Both the position numbers and the translations under genes were made by a program. The notes below the pieces were generated by a model, which was not told the DNA's origin, searched no databases, and saw only the letters and a list, made by a program, of their open reading frames with translations. A stretch of DNA of 64,000 nt from Gorsachius magnificus (Eukaryota; Chordata; Aves; Pelecaniformes; Ardeidae), in NCBI GenBank assembly GCA_034008185.1, contig CM067082.1:86055684-86119683 (forward strand), read 5' to 3'. How positions within the stretch are numbered: position 1 is the first letter of the stretch; each line of letters begins with the position of its first letter. This document shows positions 23,737-35,683 of the stretch, piece after piece.

Positions 23737-24408
23737 TCAAGGAGTAGGGTGGAGTGTGTGCATGCGTTGATTGCCTGGATCAATGTATGAATCAAAAACA
23801 TGTTTGCTCACTGGCAGAAGAGACAAGCTTGAAATGGAGACAAGGAAAGAGGCCTGCCAACAGGAGAGTAAATGTTTTGAGTACACAGAACTTGAGGGTG
23901 ATGTGGTGAACTCCCTGGTACCCAAACCTGAACCACTGAGGTGATTCTTCCAATGTTTCCAATGAGGGTGTTTCCTCCCTAGACCACGTTCAAGCCATGG
24001 TCTGCAAAGAGGAACGATTCCTCTGAGTGCCAAAAACCCCTCAGTGTGGCTGAGATAGAATTGCTTAAGGTACTTCAGTGTCAAGGAGAATATATTAGTC
24101 CAAGTCTCTTTCTGAAGCAACACAAAGGGGAGCAGTACACAAAAGGCCCCAAAACTTTTGATAGAGCCTTCACATTCTGCTTTTTCCCCCTCTGCTCCTA
24201 GCTGAACCAAAATTTTCCTTTTTGACTGTTTTTTCTTTGTGTTTTGGCAACAAAACACCACCTGGGTCCCCACCTGAGTGTTAAATGTTCTTCTCAGAAG
24301 GTTTAATGAAAGTAAAATGACAAGAATAATCACTGGATTGAATGTGTGGAGAAAATAACGCACTCCTGATGCTGCAATGCTAATAGTTCTTTTATGCAAT
24401 ATATGCAT
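23737..24408 (-). other. Longest open frame in the window (223 codons), identity unknown
   Basis: The frame starts with methionine at 24408 and ends beside 23737. One hydrophobic stretch lies near residues 26-38 (VIILVILLSLNLL). A Lys-rich patch follows at about 57-66, and the C-terminal half is rich in Ser, Leu and His with no recognisable domain. I see no Kozak context, splice sites or poly(A) signal that would make a gene. Length alone is mildly unusual for chance in 64 kb of this composition. It is more likely a chance frame than a gene; an unannotated lineage-specific transcript is an outside possibility. Confidence 0.12.
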
Positions 24409-27400
24409 AAGAATTCCAAAAGCTCTTTTGCATTATTAACATACCTTAAGCTTGGCCATCCTATGAAGAGTAATGGAGAGGATTGTATATATTGACCCAA
24501 ATATGGCTGCCTGTATTTGACGGTGGTGCGTTAGCGTTGGCTGTGCACTCGCTGGTAGTTGGAAGCCAACTCCAGTCTGGAAGCTAGTAACACATACTAG
24601 CATGTGGCAATGCCGCTGCCAGTAAGTTCTATCTTTCTGGATTTTGGATTGCTGGAGTATTGTTATGAATTTGAGGCGAATTTGAGCTGGGGAAGAAGTA
24701 GGAGACATAGGAGGTTTCTCTTTTTGGAAAAGATTGCTGCTTTTATCTTCTTTTGGGCAACAAGTTGGTGGTAATTAAAGGAATTTTTTGCTATGTGGAA
24801 CAAAGACTAAAGGATGATAGTGCTGTTCCTTGGGGGAGTGTAAAACAATTTCGTATGGTCTTTATTTTATTTAAATTCTATTTGTAAGAGTTAAGACCAT
24901 CACTTGGACAGGTGTCATGATCTGTGAACGCTACTGTATCTACAAGTGTCGAATATGATCTACAGGGTGGAGGGTGGGGTGAATGAAAAGGCAGAGTATC
25001 ATGTTTTACTCCATGTTTTCATGGTGCACTTGTGATACTTTCAGGATGTAGTAAGCCAATGAAGAGGTAAAGGACCAGGTTCTCAGCTACTGACTTCCAT
25101 AAAGCTCTCTTTTCTTTAGCCAACAGAGAGAGCGAGCAGATGCTAGACAAAACAGCCAAAGCAAATAATGATGCTACTCAGGAAAATTGAGAGCAAAGTT
25201 ATTGTTTTTAATTCCTCTGAAGCAGTTGTAAAAAAGCAGACAATATATAAAAAGTATGTAAATATGTGTTTATTTATGTGTCTATATGTTTATATATTCG
25301 AGTACATACACATACAAAGTCTTCCAATTTTTTTGAAGTACCAGAAACGTTTTCTACAGATAAAATCCAAATAAAGACTGTGGGCGTTAGTACTAGCCTT
25401 TCTTAAAATGCGTATGTGGAATCAGATGACTGAAGAAGTAGAGAGGAAAGACAAATGATTTATTGAAAGCTGTCTCTTTGTTTTTACTTATGCTAATGCG
25501 CATGACCAACTAACGTATTTGACTGAAAATCCTTGCTTATTTATAGGTGGTTTTATTACAGACAAACTGCTGTTAATAAATTTTCCAGGAGCATATAATG
25601 TACAAGTCAGTATATACATTTGATTCTTAATTTGTATATGCTACAACTTTCTGGAGACATTGATAAACAGGATGCAGGTTTTCAGGGGATACGCTATTTG
25701 ATAGACGTAGACTCTTTTTCTGCCTTCTGTCACGCTGACAAAGAGCTAGTCAATTTTGTGTTGGTATGAATTGTTTATTACAGGCAAAGAAAATATATAT
25801 GTTGTGCTTGTTCATATATTGCCCAGTAGGAATATTAGAAGAAAGAGATCTGCCTTTACAGCTTTTCCTGGTAGCAGCAGTATCTCGTGGTACCAGTGAG
25901 CACTAGGTAATTCTCCTGCACGCTTCTGCACTCGCTGTACACCTCCCTAATTGCCCCCCTCCTTGGCGTTAAAGGAACCTGAGTGCTACAGCCTTGAAAA
26001 AGATGCTGGACATGTCTGTCTGAGGCCTAACGAAGTACAGTTGCTAGTCCAGTTCAGGCATTTGTATAGGCCCGATGCTTGTGTGCTTGGTCCCTGAGCA
26101 GCCTGATACGTGGAGTGCGTGCCCTTACGATATTGCCTCACAGCGCATTGTGCTGTGCATGGAACTACTTAGCTCTCAGGAAATGGAAGTATATTAAAAA
26201 TACTTTTAACATTTGCCCTTTACCGCTCATAGCTGGCTTACAAACATCCACCCTTCCAAAGCAGAAGCAAATTCTTTGTCCGGCTGATTAGCTAGGAAAA
26301 AAAATCTCTTGGAGACCTTTGCGAGGTCATTAGTGAAGCTTTCTTTTCAGAATGTGAATACGCCACCTGCCTTTCATAGCCCAGGGGAGCCTAAAGGCAG
26401 CGTGTGTCTTGGAGCACACCGCAGAATAGCATCTGCATACTGCCAGACTGAGCTGCTAATAGCCAAGGGAAGGGGAGAATTGATGCTAGGGGTGAAGAGA
26501 AATGCTGAAACCTTGCAAAGTGTTAAGCAGTGCTCACCTATTTATTAGACAGTTAATGCTGCCTGTAGCATTGCCAGTAGAGGATAAAAGAAGTGGGGCA
26601 TGTTGCAGATTGTTAATTGGTCTTAGAGCTGCATGTTGTAATTACTAGCTCACTTTCTTCTCTACAAAGGAAGAAAATATCCCAGAAGGGACCAAGGCTG
26701 AGACTGTTCTAATATTGCTTACAATCATGTTATGTTTTAAATGTTTCTATGATTTTTTGTTTTAGAAAGAAAAAAATCATTTTTCTATCAGATTGATAAC
26801 CTGCAAGAAGACCCCTGTGTGATTTTGACACTTTTAATGATCATCCTTTGTAGTTGGTGGGGTAGAAACCGGTGATTTTCTGTGTGCTTTGAAATAGCTT
26901 GTGGGGCATGCATTTGTCTCTGGGAGAGTGAGGGAGGTCATTTCAGTAGTCTCTGGGTTTGCTTTTCATGATAAATGAAGAGTTATGTCTCTGTGGACAG
27001 ACATTGCCTAGGCTTCAAGAGCACGCAGATATGTTGGTAAGACCAATGGACAGAACCGCACATAGGAGAGATGAATGGCAGAGCCATGGGCGAAGGTGCA
27101 TGATATTTTTGTGTTGCATGGTAACATGTCATACATATTATGTTATTTATATGCTGCGTCTGCACGTGTATAACTTGTGTTCTGCCTCTTAATTCCATCT
27201 CTGCTGAAACTTTATTTGCATCACTTACTGTAGGAATTGGCTGGCAGCTTTTTTTCTAATCTCTGTGTAAAGCTGCTGCATGAGAAGCATCTGGGGTTTT
27301 TTGCTGTCCCTTGTAGATTTTCCCCTCAAGGTTGTGTTATCAGAGATCTAATACTTCATCTCCGCTCTGTGAAAATTTTCCAGACTGAAATGTCGCAACC

Positions 27401-28980
27401 CGTCACATCTGACAAGAAGATGCAGATATCATTCAACTCCTCCGTTACCCTGCCTTGTGCAAGGCAAATGTTTAAAGCATATATAAAAGTGTGGGGAGAG
27501 ATCTCCAGCTGGTGCAGACTGTCACGGACCCAGCTGACACTTCGCACAAGCTGAACCTCTGCCCTTTTTATTTGCTCTCCTCTCAGAATTTTGCAGTGTC
27601 TAAGCAGATAAAAACACACCCTATCCAACACTCTCCCTAGTTAACCGAACAGGTCAGTTATGTTTTTCTGTTGCAGTGGAACATGGAGCATGCAACAATA
27701 CTACTGCTGTTTGCGTCTCTCGTGGTACAAGTGCAAATGACATTTTGCAAATGTTTTGCAGGGAACACAAGTTCTGTATGTGTAATATTGGTAGTGTTTT
27801 AAAAATACTTCCCCAAGGAAGTTGTTTAAAGTCAACTTGCTGGAAATATACAAGGTAATTAGTTAATTTTTGTGATTTTTATTGAGGATGGGTAATTTAA
27901 AGTTGACAGTTAACTGACTTCTAAAATCTTAATCTTCGTGTAGGAGTAAGTTCTTTCTCTTTCCTCCGAGAGCTTCCATTTCATCATTATGGTCTTGCAG
28001 TTTAGTCCTTTCTGAGTAGCCCGTTTATGCAAACTCTAGATTCTTTGTCCAGCCACACTTTCTCAGTTGTGCTCCCGTTTACTCCACACCTTGAAGGCTA
28101 AGGGCAAAACCAATTGCAACATTAAACAGGAGATTCAATTGCCGACTGTTTTATTTGACTCCTTATTCTCAGAAAACATCTCTCAAATAAATCGACTCAC
28201 AATATTAGGAAGGACAGTGGGTGGTATTTCTGCTGTTTCTGACAGTCAACGCAATATTTTGCAAGTATTGCCTAGGTAAAGTTTTCACTCCTAGTTTAAC
28301 TGAGAAGTAGTTTATTTCCTTTTTCAGGCCTGTCTGCTTGCTGCAGGTTGATTGTGACGGGTTAGCAAACAATTGTTCTAAAATTAGATTCCTTGATGCT
28401 GATGGACAGATTTATGGGGGGTGGGGAAAGATAAAAAGGGGATGACTATCTCATGCCTGTTGGTACCATTAAGTGCAGTAGATGTTCTCATCACATGAAG
28501 GGGGAGTAGGTTTGCAGCCCTCTCTCCTCATCATGCTTGTTTCCTCCAGTCCCGATTTGTGCTTGCAGTATAGAAAAGACAAACCCAGCCTACACTTCTG
28601 CTTTTCACCCATCTGTCCCTGCCCTTCATGTTCCCCCAGCAGGCACGAGGACCTCCTCCACCAGCCCCAGCTCGGCTTTCCCAGCACTTGTGGAGCAGAT
28701 TTACCTCCCACACCAGCAGCACCTTTGGCTTCCCCTCCAGCTTTGTGATATTTAGGGTAGAGGCGTGTAGAATATATTGAAATAAACTTTTGGCTCCGTT
28801 TATGGTAATGTCACACTACAGCCCATGGATGATATGGCCTTATCGCAGCTTCAGGTGGAAAACATTCTTTCCATTATGAATTTTTTCCTTTTTTCATATC
28901 TAGAAATAAATGAAGCTATATGTTAGAACGAGTTCTCCTTCGTAAGAAGGGTTGTCTGTAACTAAGGACTCAATGCATAA
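24409..28980. other. Noncoding stretch, nothing specific seen
   Basis: There are no recognisable genes. A short X-box-like word GTTGCATGGTAAC lies at 27113-27125. The patch at 26300-26480 is repeat-free and could be weakly constrained, but I cannot support a call. Open frames near 28470-28755 arise from a C-rich, stop-poor segment. Confidence 0.5.
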
Positions 28981-28984
28981 ATAC

Positions 28985-29700
28985 TTCTTGCTTGCTTAAA
29001 ATAAAGGCAGTGCCTTGAAAATAATTTATTTGGAATTTCCTTCCTAGCTTATCTGACAACTTAGCATGGTGGTGTTTGGTTGCTAGAACGCACGCTTCGC
29101 TAAGAGACAGGACAAGCTTCCAACTGTGCATGCAGAAAGCATTTGAATTTGAATTTCAATTAATTCCCGTACAGCATGAAATAAAAATGTCATGTTTGGA
29201 GGAGGGTTATTGTTGTTTATGCAGTTTTGCTAGAAGACTCGCAGAATAAATGATTGGCTTGTACTACAGCACAGTATTAGAACAAGAAGTGATTGCGTTA
29301 TTAGCTGACAAGTCATGAGTGGCCTGGATGCTTTAGTTTGCTCCCATGTAAAACTGCTTTGAAGATTACGGGTCTGTCTGTTATGTCTCTCATCCTTTTT
29401 AACATCATATTCAGGTAGCTGTTACAACATTACTTGCCCTGTGATAATTCATTGAGCTATCAGCTACAAATATTTGTTCAGCCTGAGGAGGCCAGGCAGG
29501 CGTGAGAGAAAAAAGGTCAGATCATGAGGGAGAATATTCTGTGGCCTGAGTTTTTGAGTAAATTAGTATTTTACTTTTGTTCATAAAGGAATTACAGCCG
29601 GAGCCATATTGATTAGTCTGTGTCTGTGTGCATGTGCTCTTGATTGCTCAGCAGCCAGACTCCACTTTGATTTTTGGATTGGCAGAAATAATGATGCCGG
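28985..29700. promoter_or_regulatory. Candidate conserved noncoding element (block D)
   Basis: About 700 bp of repeat-free sequence carries many developmental-type words: 'atttgaatttcaattaattc' near 29145-29165, 'aataaatgattggc' at about 29246, 'gattgcgttattagctgac' near 29292, 'gtgataattcattgagc' near 29441, and 'gccatattgattag' at about 29602 combining a YY1-like GCCAT with ATTGATTAG. No open frame of interest crosses it. Status as an enhancer is inference. Confidence 0.3.
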
Positions 29701-30172
29701 GAGGCCCAAGTACAGGAGAATAACTACTACTACTAAACATCAGCAGAAACAGCTATGCATCCAAGCATACTCAGCTTCCACTAGGTGAAAACACTAGTTG
29801 GCAGGACAAGGTTTAGGGCTGCTAAAGGATTCTCTCATTCAAATGTTGTTGTTTTGAGCCGAAAAAGGTTTTTTTTAATTCAAAATTGAAACCCATAAAA
29901 AGAACCTGGTTGATTTCTGAGAAAATTTTAATGGTAAGTTGTTCCAGAAATATCTGTTTTATCCATTTTGACACTTTTTGACATGAAATGTTTTGATTTT
30001 TTTATTGTAAGCCATACTGAGGGGTGAAATACCACATTTCCTGAATACTGTTTCTAAAACATCCTGAGAAGAGCTTTTAAAAAACCTCATTTTATTAGGA
30101 GTTGAAGGACAGATTTGACAGCACTGTTAGGAGGAACAGCCCAAGAGGAACAGTAGTATCTAAGTGCTCATA
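29701..30172. other. Noncoding stretch upstream of a CR1 tip
   Basis: Low-complexity T and A patches occur around 29868-29900. The section at 29930-30090 contains repeated 'ttttgaca' words and may be a very old, unrecognised transposon, but I cannot assign it. Confidence 0.4.
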
Positions 30173-30235
30173 TGGTGGGACTAGATGACTCTGGAGGTCC
30201 TGTCCATCCTGACTGATTTTATCATCCCATATGAG
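30173..30235 (+). mobile_element. CR1 LINE, extreme 3' scrap
   Basis: 'ggtgggactagatgactct' followed by 'ggaggtcctgtccatcctgac' and 'gattttatcatcc' corresponds to the last 60 or so bases of CR1, with a degraded terminal repeat. The match is short but in the right order. Confidence 0.65.
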
Positions 30236-32780
30236 AGTATATGAAGACAAGGCTTCTTTTCCACTCCTGTGTTTTCTTGGCTCTTACTGGGACAGTCTCA
30301 AGGAGTTGCTGTAAAATAATGTGATCTGATCCAGAGTACTGTAACATTATACCAAAGGATTGGACACTTCAGTGTAAAAAAAGCTGGTCAGCAAAAAGGA
30401 GAATTCTGTCAAACTTGAACAAGAAAGGGAGGGGATGCTTTGAGACTTCAGGTGTATTGTCTATTAATGACTTTGGGAAGATTCATATCCATCTGCTTGG
30501 GGGCTAAAGTTGCTAGACAAAAGAGGTGAGGTGCAGGTATTAGAGAAGATGAGGCTCTGCAGCTGAGCCCTTTGTAGGATGTGAATGAATCAAAAGAGCT
30601 GCACTCAATATTTTTAAAGATGGAAAATAATAGTAGATTTAATTTTAAAAGTGGAGAATAAGAATGCCTATTTGGAGATCAGTTAATTGATATATGTGTG
30701 GCGTTCAGTTTTTGCATCTAGCACATACGTATTTGATTTGACTAAACTGTCCTTACTTATAAAATACAGCAGTGCTGCCCTGTATTCTGACTGTCTTTCC
30801 TGTCGACTGCACCATAGAATTGTATATGCAGGAATTGCCTAAGGGTCTTCCCCTGCTTGCTGCACCAGCACATTGAAAATAGTGTTTAGTTTTGCTTTTT
30901 ATCTCAGTTTCAAAAAGTCCATTTGAGGCTTTTGTTTTCACTGATGACCTATGTAATTTAAAATCCCCCATGTTCCAAGCTGATAGGTGGCTGAAGCTGT
31001 CCGGCTTTTTGTGTTGATATGATTGTGTTAGTGAAAAATACCCAGAGATCAGTCAATCCCTGATGTGTACGCTCTCACTTAGACCACTTGTAACTCATCC
31101 TCCCTTTGGGTTGAATGAACTGTGTATTTTGTTAGGTTGGGTTGGTGGGGTTTTTTTTGATCACCCAATTAGTTGGGCCATCTGCCAAGGATACTGCCTT
31201 GTCAATCTGTTTGCTCCTCCATGGACCAAAAATATTTGAATAAGTTGAATTTAATTAACAGGGGAGAGGTGGGGGAAATGTTCTTTTTTTTCCCTGGTGA
31301 AGAAATGTGTGAAGTTTATCTCCAGAGTTTTCACGTGGAAGAAAATTGGTGTATCCTTTTCAGGTTCATCCTTGAGATGCCCTTTTAAGAGGAATGGGTG
31401 TTCTAAAATCCATTGATACTGCTGGCAGCTGAAAACTTAATAAAAAAAGATTTAGTGATTTTTAATTGAACTAAATGCATTGTCCTACACACAAGATGTT
31501 ATTTGAACTTCTAGAAGCAAGGACAATAATGACAGTGATGCATAATGACACATTAGTAAATTTATGGTGGCACCCACTCCTTGCTGGGCGCTTACCACAC
31601 AGTCTCAAATGACAATCAGATTCTCTGAAGACTTTGCAGTATAAAAATAGATATATGAATGATCTACTAACAGGATGCCATCCTCTAAAAAAATCAAAAA
31701 AACTAACCTTTAGTGACTTACAGGTATATTTATACATGTTGAGAGTGCATCTTTGGTGGTTTTTGGAGCCAAGGCATGTAAGCCTTCATTATGAGGAAAA
31801 AAGCAAGAAGGATATGAGCAGTAAATTGAGATATACCAAACTGGCCATAATAAAGCCTGGCCAAATTAGTGTTTCCATATATCTGTGTTTCACCTCAGGC
31901 TTTGCTTCTGGCATTCAACGTCAGTTAGGCAAAGTCTTTGGTCATGTTAATTTTTCAAACCTTTTAGTTGATTGGGCAAGTTGAGGAATGGGATGGAAAT
32001 CTTCAAAAGCTTGGGTAAAAGCAGTACTGTAGGAGTTTGTGTTAAATGTATTGCCTTTGATTCTTAATTTATCCATGAGCTTTTGCTTTAATAGAAAAAA
32101 TGTCTGCAGAGGAGGGTTTCTGTCACAGCAGTAGTAGTCAGCTGGGCTGGAGGCTCAGGCTTACAGGGAATGGGGGTTTCAAGATAGAAGCATTGAGGGA
32201 TTTTGGCAATTCTCATAGAACAGGAAAGCCATTTTTTCTAATTTATCGAAGTTGTGTGCTACTGTCTTAATTTGACTTTGCATACAGTATAATATTAAAC
32301 ATGCTATTTAAAGCATGATTTAAAACCATTCATCAAACTGGGGGGAAAAAAATGAGCTGAAAATGTGGATTTATAATAATGGCATATTGGACCAAGACCG
32401 TGCAATCTGTAAGATGCAAGGGGTACGTGCTTTCAGGAGCAGCAGCACTGACAATATCGGGTGAGGATTAAAATATATCTTTCTAATCTTCTGTTGTGTT
32501 GCCGGAGTAGGTTCATATCCCTTTGAGGCAACGTGCTGTAATTCCAATAAATACTGTGTAATCTTTGGGTAGTGTCTTAGTGATTTCTTTCTCCTAAAAC
32601 CCGTTGATACTTGTAATGAAAAGAGGGAAGGGAGAGGGATCTTCTTCTGTTGCTAGAAGACCCATGTGAGAGCTGGGCCCCATATGCCACAGCCACCTTG
32701 GCACAGGACCGAGGTGATTCCTGCCCTGAGAGTTTCAGGGACGTTTCAGCTGAAGGCTCTGGCAATACGTCCTTCTAGGA
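30236..32780. other. Noncoding stretch, nothing specific seen
   Basis: It is AT-rich, without a recognisable gene, repeat family or RNA. T-rich tracts lie at about 31150-31160 and 31282-31292. Confidence 0.5.
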
Positions 32781-33330
32781 GGCCTAGTTATGCTAGCTGA
32801 AATGGTCCCTGACCCCAGCAGTTTGTTTTCTTTCCTTGCCAGGCTTTTCCTTTCCTTCGGGACGGTCCTTGAGCTGGCTGGGATGCACGAGGCAGTAGGT
32901 GTATGTTTTGCCAACTGGACCAAGCTGCTGGAGCTTGCTAAGGGGCAGTCACCCACAGAGTCTTGCTCCAGACCCCGGGGGAAGAGCAGGAGGTACCCCT
33001 GTGCTTGAGGCGCCTGCAGGGGGAAGGCTGTGGCGAGTGGCTGAGGGGCAGCAACCTCCTCTTCTGCTTCGCCACCGAGGGGAAGGGACGCCCCTGTCCA
33101 GACGCCTGAGGTAACTCGGGCCGCCTGGTCTCTCCAGGGCAGCGCCCTGCCCAGGCGCTTGTGGTGGGCAGGTGAAGGCAGGTGCTTGAGCCCGTGCCAG
33201 CTTCTGCTGTGCTCCCCTGGGGGCCGAGGGGGAAGTTGAGGAGGGTGGGCACAGGGTGGGGAGGGTGGAGCCAGAATGGGAATGGCCCCCGCGTCCCTGA
33301 CGAAGGGCTGCCGTTTGAGCTTGCTCTCAT
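32780..33330. other. GC-rich patch with G-quadruplex, no gene recognised
   Basis: The segment is clearly GC-richer than its neighbours and open in several frames on both strands (for example minus-strand codons across 32938-33330). Frame content is Pro, Ser and Gly rich with no domain I know. A G-quadruplex motif lies at 33243-33265. A cryptic promoter or GC-biased noncoding DNA are both possible. Confidence 0.35.
33243..33265 (+). other. G-quadruplex motif
   Basis: G-tracts of 3, 3, 3, 4 and 3 are joined by loops of T, CACA, T and A. It fits a canonical intramolecular quadruplex. Confidence 0.7.
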
Positions 33331-33407
33331 TCCTGTGTCTGAAGGTTTGTATTTGTGAGCTTTCTGATAAGCGGCCTTGGAACTAATTACAATTAAATTA
33401 TCTATAA

Positions 33408-33413
33408 TTTTTT
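33408..33413 (-). promoter_or_regulatory. Possible poly(A) signal for the coding-like minus-strand segment
   Basis: AATAAA on the minus strand (TTTATT on plus) lies about 200 bp beyond the stop codon of the lysine-rich frame. It is followed by an A-rich stretch that could be a decayed tail or simply AT-rich DNA. Confidence 0.25.
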
Positions 33414-33609
33414 ATTTGCAGGTTATTGTATGATTGTCCTGACCTTTTCTCTTTGTATTGCCACGCAGTAGTATAGAATGACTGACCTGCCTGCAGCCAG
33501 CCTGGTTTCTAGAATTACTTGCCAGAGTAACTTCCTTCAGTGCTTTATCCTCTGTGCCCATCATTAAATGCTCTGCTTTTGCATCCAAAAATGTCTTTGC
33601 AGTCTTGTG

Positions 33610-34004
33610 TTAACCTTCATTTGAGGAGGGGGATTTAGAAGTAGCTGGTTTAGTGTCAGCATTTGTAGTAGCAGTTGGACTTTCTTTTAAGAAAGCTTCC
33701 CAATTCACTACATGTAAATGTACAGCTTTTTTTTCCATCTCTGTTACCACTCCCTGCTCTTCAGAACTGGCCTGTGGCTTTGTTCCTTCGTCCTTGATTT
33801 TTTTTTTTCTTCTTGTTTTTTTTCTAACAGCAGTTGTTCCTGATTTTTCTGTGCCAGAAAGTTGAGAAGAATGATCTTCTGCGGCACTATAATGCTTGTC
33901 AGCTCTTTCCAATCCTGAGTTTTAATGAACAGTTTAGTTCTTTGCCTTTGCGCTTCTGCCTCTGCTGTTTTGCTGCTGTGCTGGAGCTTTCCCTGTGTGA
34001 GCAA
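33610..34004 (-). pseudogene. Lysine-rich coding-like segment, possible frameshifted retrocopy or terminal exon
   Basis: Two minus-strand frames abut: one from about 34004 reading residues such as KTAEAEAQRQRTKLF and ending in KTQDWK, and a second, in another phase, continuing from about 33912 as RADKHYSAAEDHSSQ and running about 95 codons to a TAA stop near 33610. Joined conceptually they read as one highly charged, disordered protein tail with a basic cluster (RKKTRRKKK) and a Ser/Thr-rich end. A phase change at 33900-33915 would mean a frameshift in a retrocopy. Alternatively, the AG in 'aaaactcag' on the minus strand could be a splice acceptor of a genuine last exon. An AATAAA lies about 200 bp downstream. 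I do not recognise the parent gene. Composition is more protein-like than other frames here, but low complexity makes this uncertain. Confidence 0.3.
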
Positions 34005-34960
34005 GGGAGTGCCTGGCAGAAAGACAGGATTTCTGTCTTTCCTACCTAAATAATTCCCTGTGACTGCATTTTTCCAGCCTCCTCTTTCTCATTCTTTCTT
34101 TGCCTTCCTAAGAAAGCTGAAGAGAAATGCCACATCCCTAGGCCCCTTTATACTCGTTTGTGTATCTGTATTATAACAGCAGTGCTTAGCACTTGCATAA
34201 TCTCGCTCCCCTGCATAATCACTGTAATCATTTATGCATCTTTTTAACAGGAGTGGGTCAGATCCTGAGACGGAGCAGAGCAGTTCTGCCTCTCCACTGC
34301 GTTTGCTGGTTTGGCTAGCGCTCGTCATCGCTCTTCGGTGTTTATTGTGCGTCGCGTTTTATGCGTCAAACCACTAGGAGCCAAAGTTTTGCAGATTTGA
34401 GGACTACCTTTTGTTCCTTTGATTTTTGTGGAGTTGTTCTCGGCAAAAAAGGTTACCCAGCTTCGGGAGGGGGCAGCAGAGTAGGGGCAACACAGCTGGA
34501 TTCAGGTTCATTCTCTCTCTAATCATTTTAGGCAAGGTGAGCAGGTGGTGTTTATACTCAGAGTGAGGAAAGCTGAGACCTAGTGCTGAAATTACTTTCC
34601 TAAGCCACAGCTTGTGGGGTGATTCGAGAGCCGGTGAGTTCCTGACTGTCCTCTGCTCACCTCTCCAGAGTCCTGCTGCACTGCAGATAAGCCTGTGAGG
34701 CTTAAAGACCCTCTTACCTAATCTGATGGTTGATAAACTACTGGTAGAAGAGCATTTCCTCACAGGTTTCTATATTAAGGAGCTGTTTGGATGCTAGTTG
34801 CAGCGAGCAGAGATTCTATGGAGACAGAGTGAGCAATGTCTGTGTTAAAGAGGTCAAAGAGCTGCATCATCTGTAGTCATTACTGCACAGCGCTGTGCGG
34901 GGAGTGCAGCACCAAAGCCGGCACCCTGGAGGAGCATCTCTGGGTGGAGCTCTCTTCCTC
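34005..34960. other. Noncoding stretch, nothing specific seen
   Basis: No gene or repeat is recognised. Open minus-strand frames at 34089-34763 lack family features. Confidence 0.45.
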
Positions 34961-35190
34961 CTCCATCACTCTTTTTCTTAGTGTTGACCTAGTTTATTAG
35001 TGTTAATTTTATTAGTGCATCTGCTTCATTTTTGTGATTATTAAATGCTTTTGGGGCTCCATAATTTGATTATTTCAGTGCCTTTCTCGATATAATTGAA
35101 GCCCAAATGATTGTAGCCTGAAAACATACTTTATTCTAACTTGATAAATCTTGTACAGCTAAACCAATTTATGTTAATACTTTTTTCTTT
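34960..35190. promoter_or_regulatory. Candidate conserved noncoding element (block E)
   Basis: It is an A/T-rich, repeat-free segment with ATTA and TTAAT words throughout, including TTTATTAGTG at 34993-35002 repeated at 35008-35017, 'gtgattattaaatgc' at 35034-35048 and 'cataatttgattatttcagtgc' nearby. The texture matches vertebrate conserved noncoding DNA. Function is inferred only. Confidence 0.28.
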
Positions 35191-35663
35191 TTTGCAACCT
35201 TATGCTTATGTAATTTGTTTAGTGGTGAAATATTATTTTCCTTTTTACCCAGACTGCCTGAAACTGTGGCTTCTCTCTCCACTAGGTCTCTTTTTGTCTT
35301 AAAGTTTTAAACACTTTATGTTTAGCGCCTTATATAACATATCCCATCTCTGTAATAGGAGGTTGACAATCCAATTAGACATCCGTTGATTGTCCCCATC
35401 CATTCATTTGCATTGTTGCCTCCTGCTGTGCTAGCTTCTCTTATGGTACCTTTTTATGTCTGCCCTTTCACGTTACTGCTAGTTCATCTCATCTCAGGTG
35501 CTATGATACTTTCCTCGCTCCCTGTCTATGCCAGAACTTTCATAGCCTTTCATTTTCTGCTGCATTTTTTATCTTTCATTGCTGGTCTGAACTAGAATTG
35601 CTTTCCCTTGGTACCGGGGGAAAGTTTCTAGTGCCAGAAAGGAGAAGCTTCCCACCTCCCCAC

Positions 35664-35683
35664 AAAAAAAAAAAAAAAAAAAA
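35664..35683. repeat. A20 homopolymer
   Basis: Twenty A residues follow a C/A-rich patch. There is no poly(A) signal immediately upstream, so it is not clearly a retroposon tail. Confidence 0.85.

Noticed and set aside
27113..27125. Second RFX X-box (GTTGCATGGTAAC)
   Set aside because: The half-site spacing is one base short of the usual X-box and there is no motif cluster around it.
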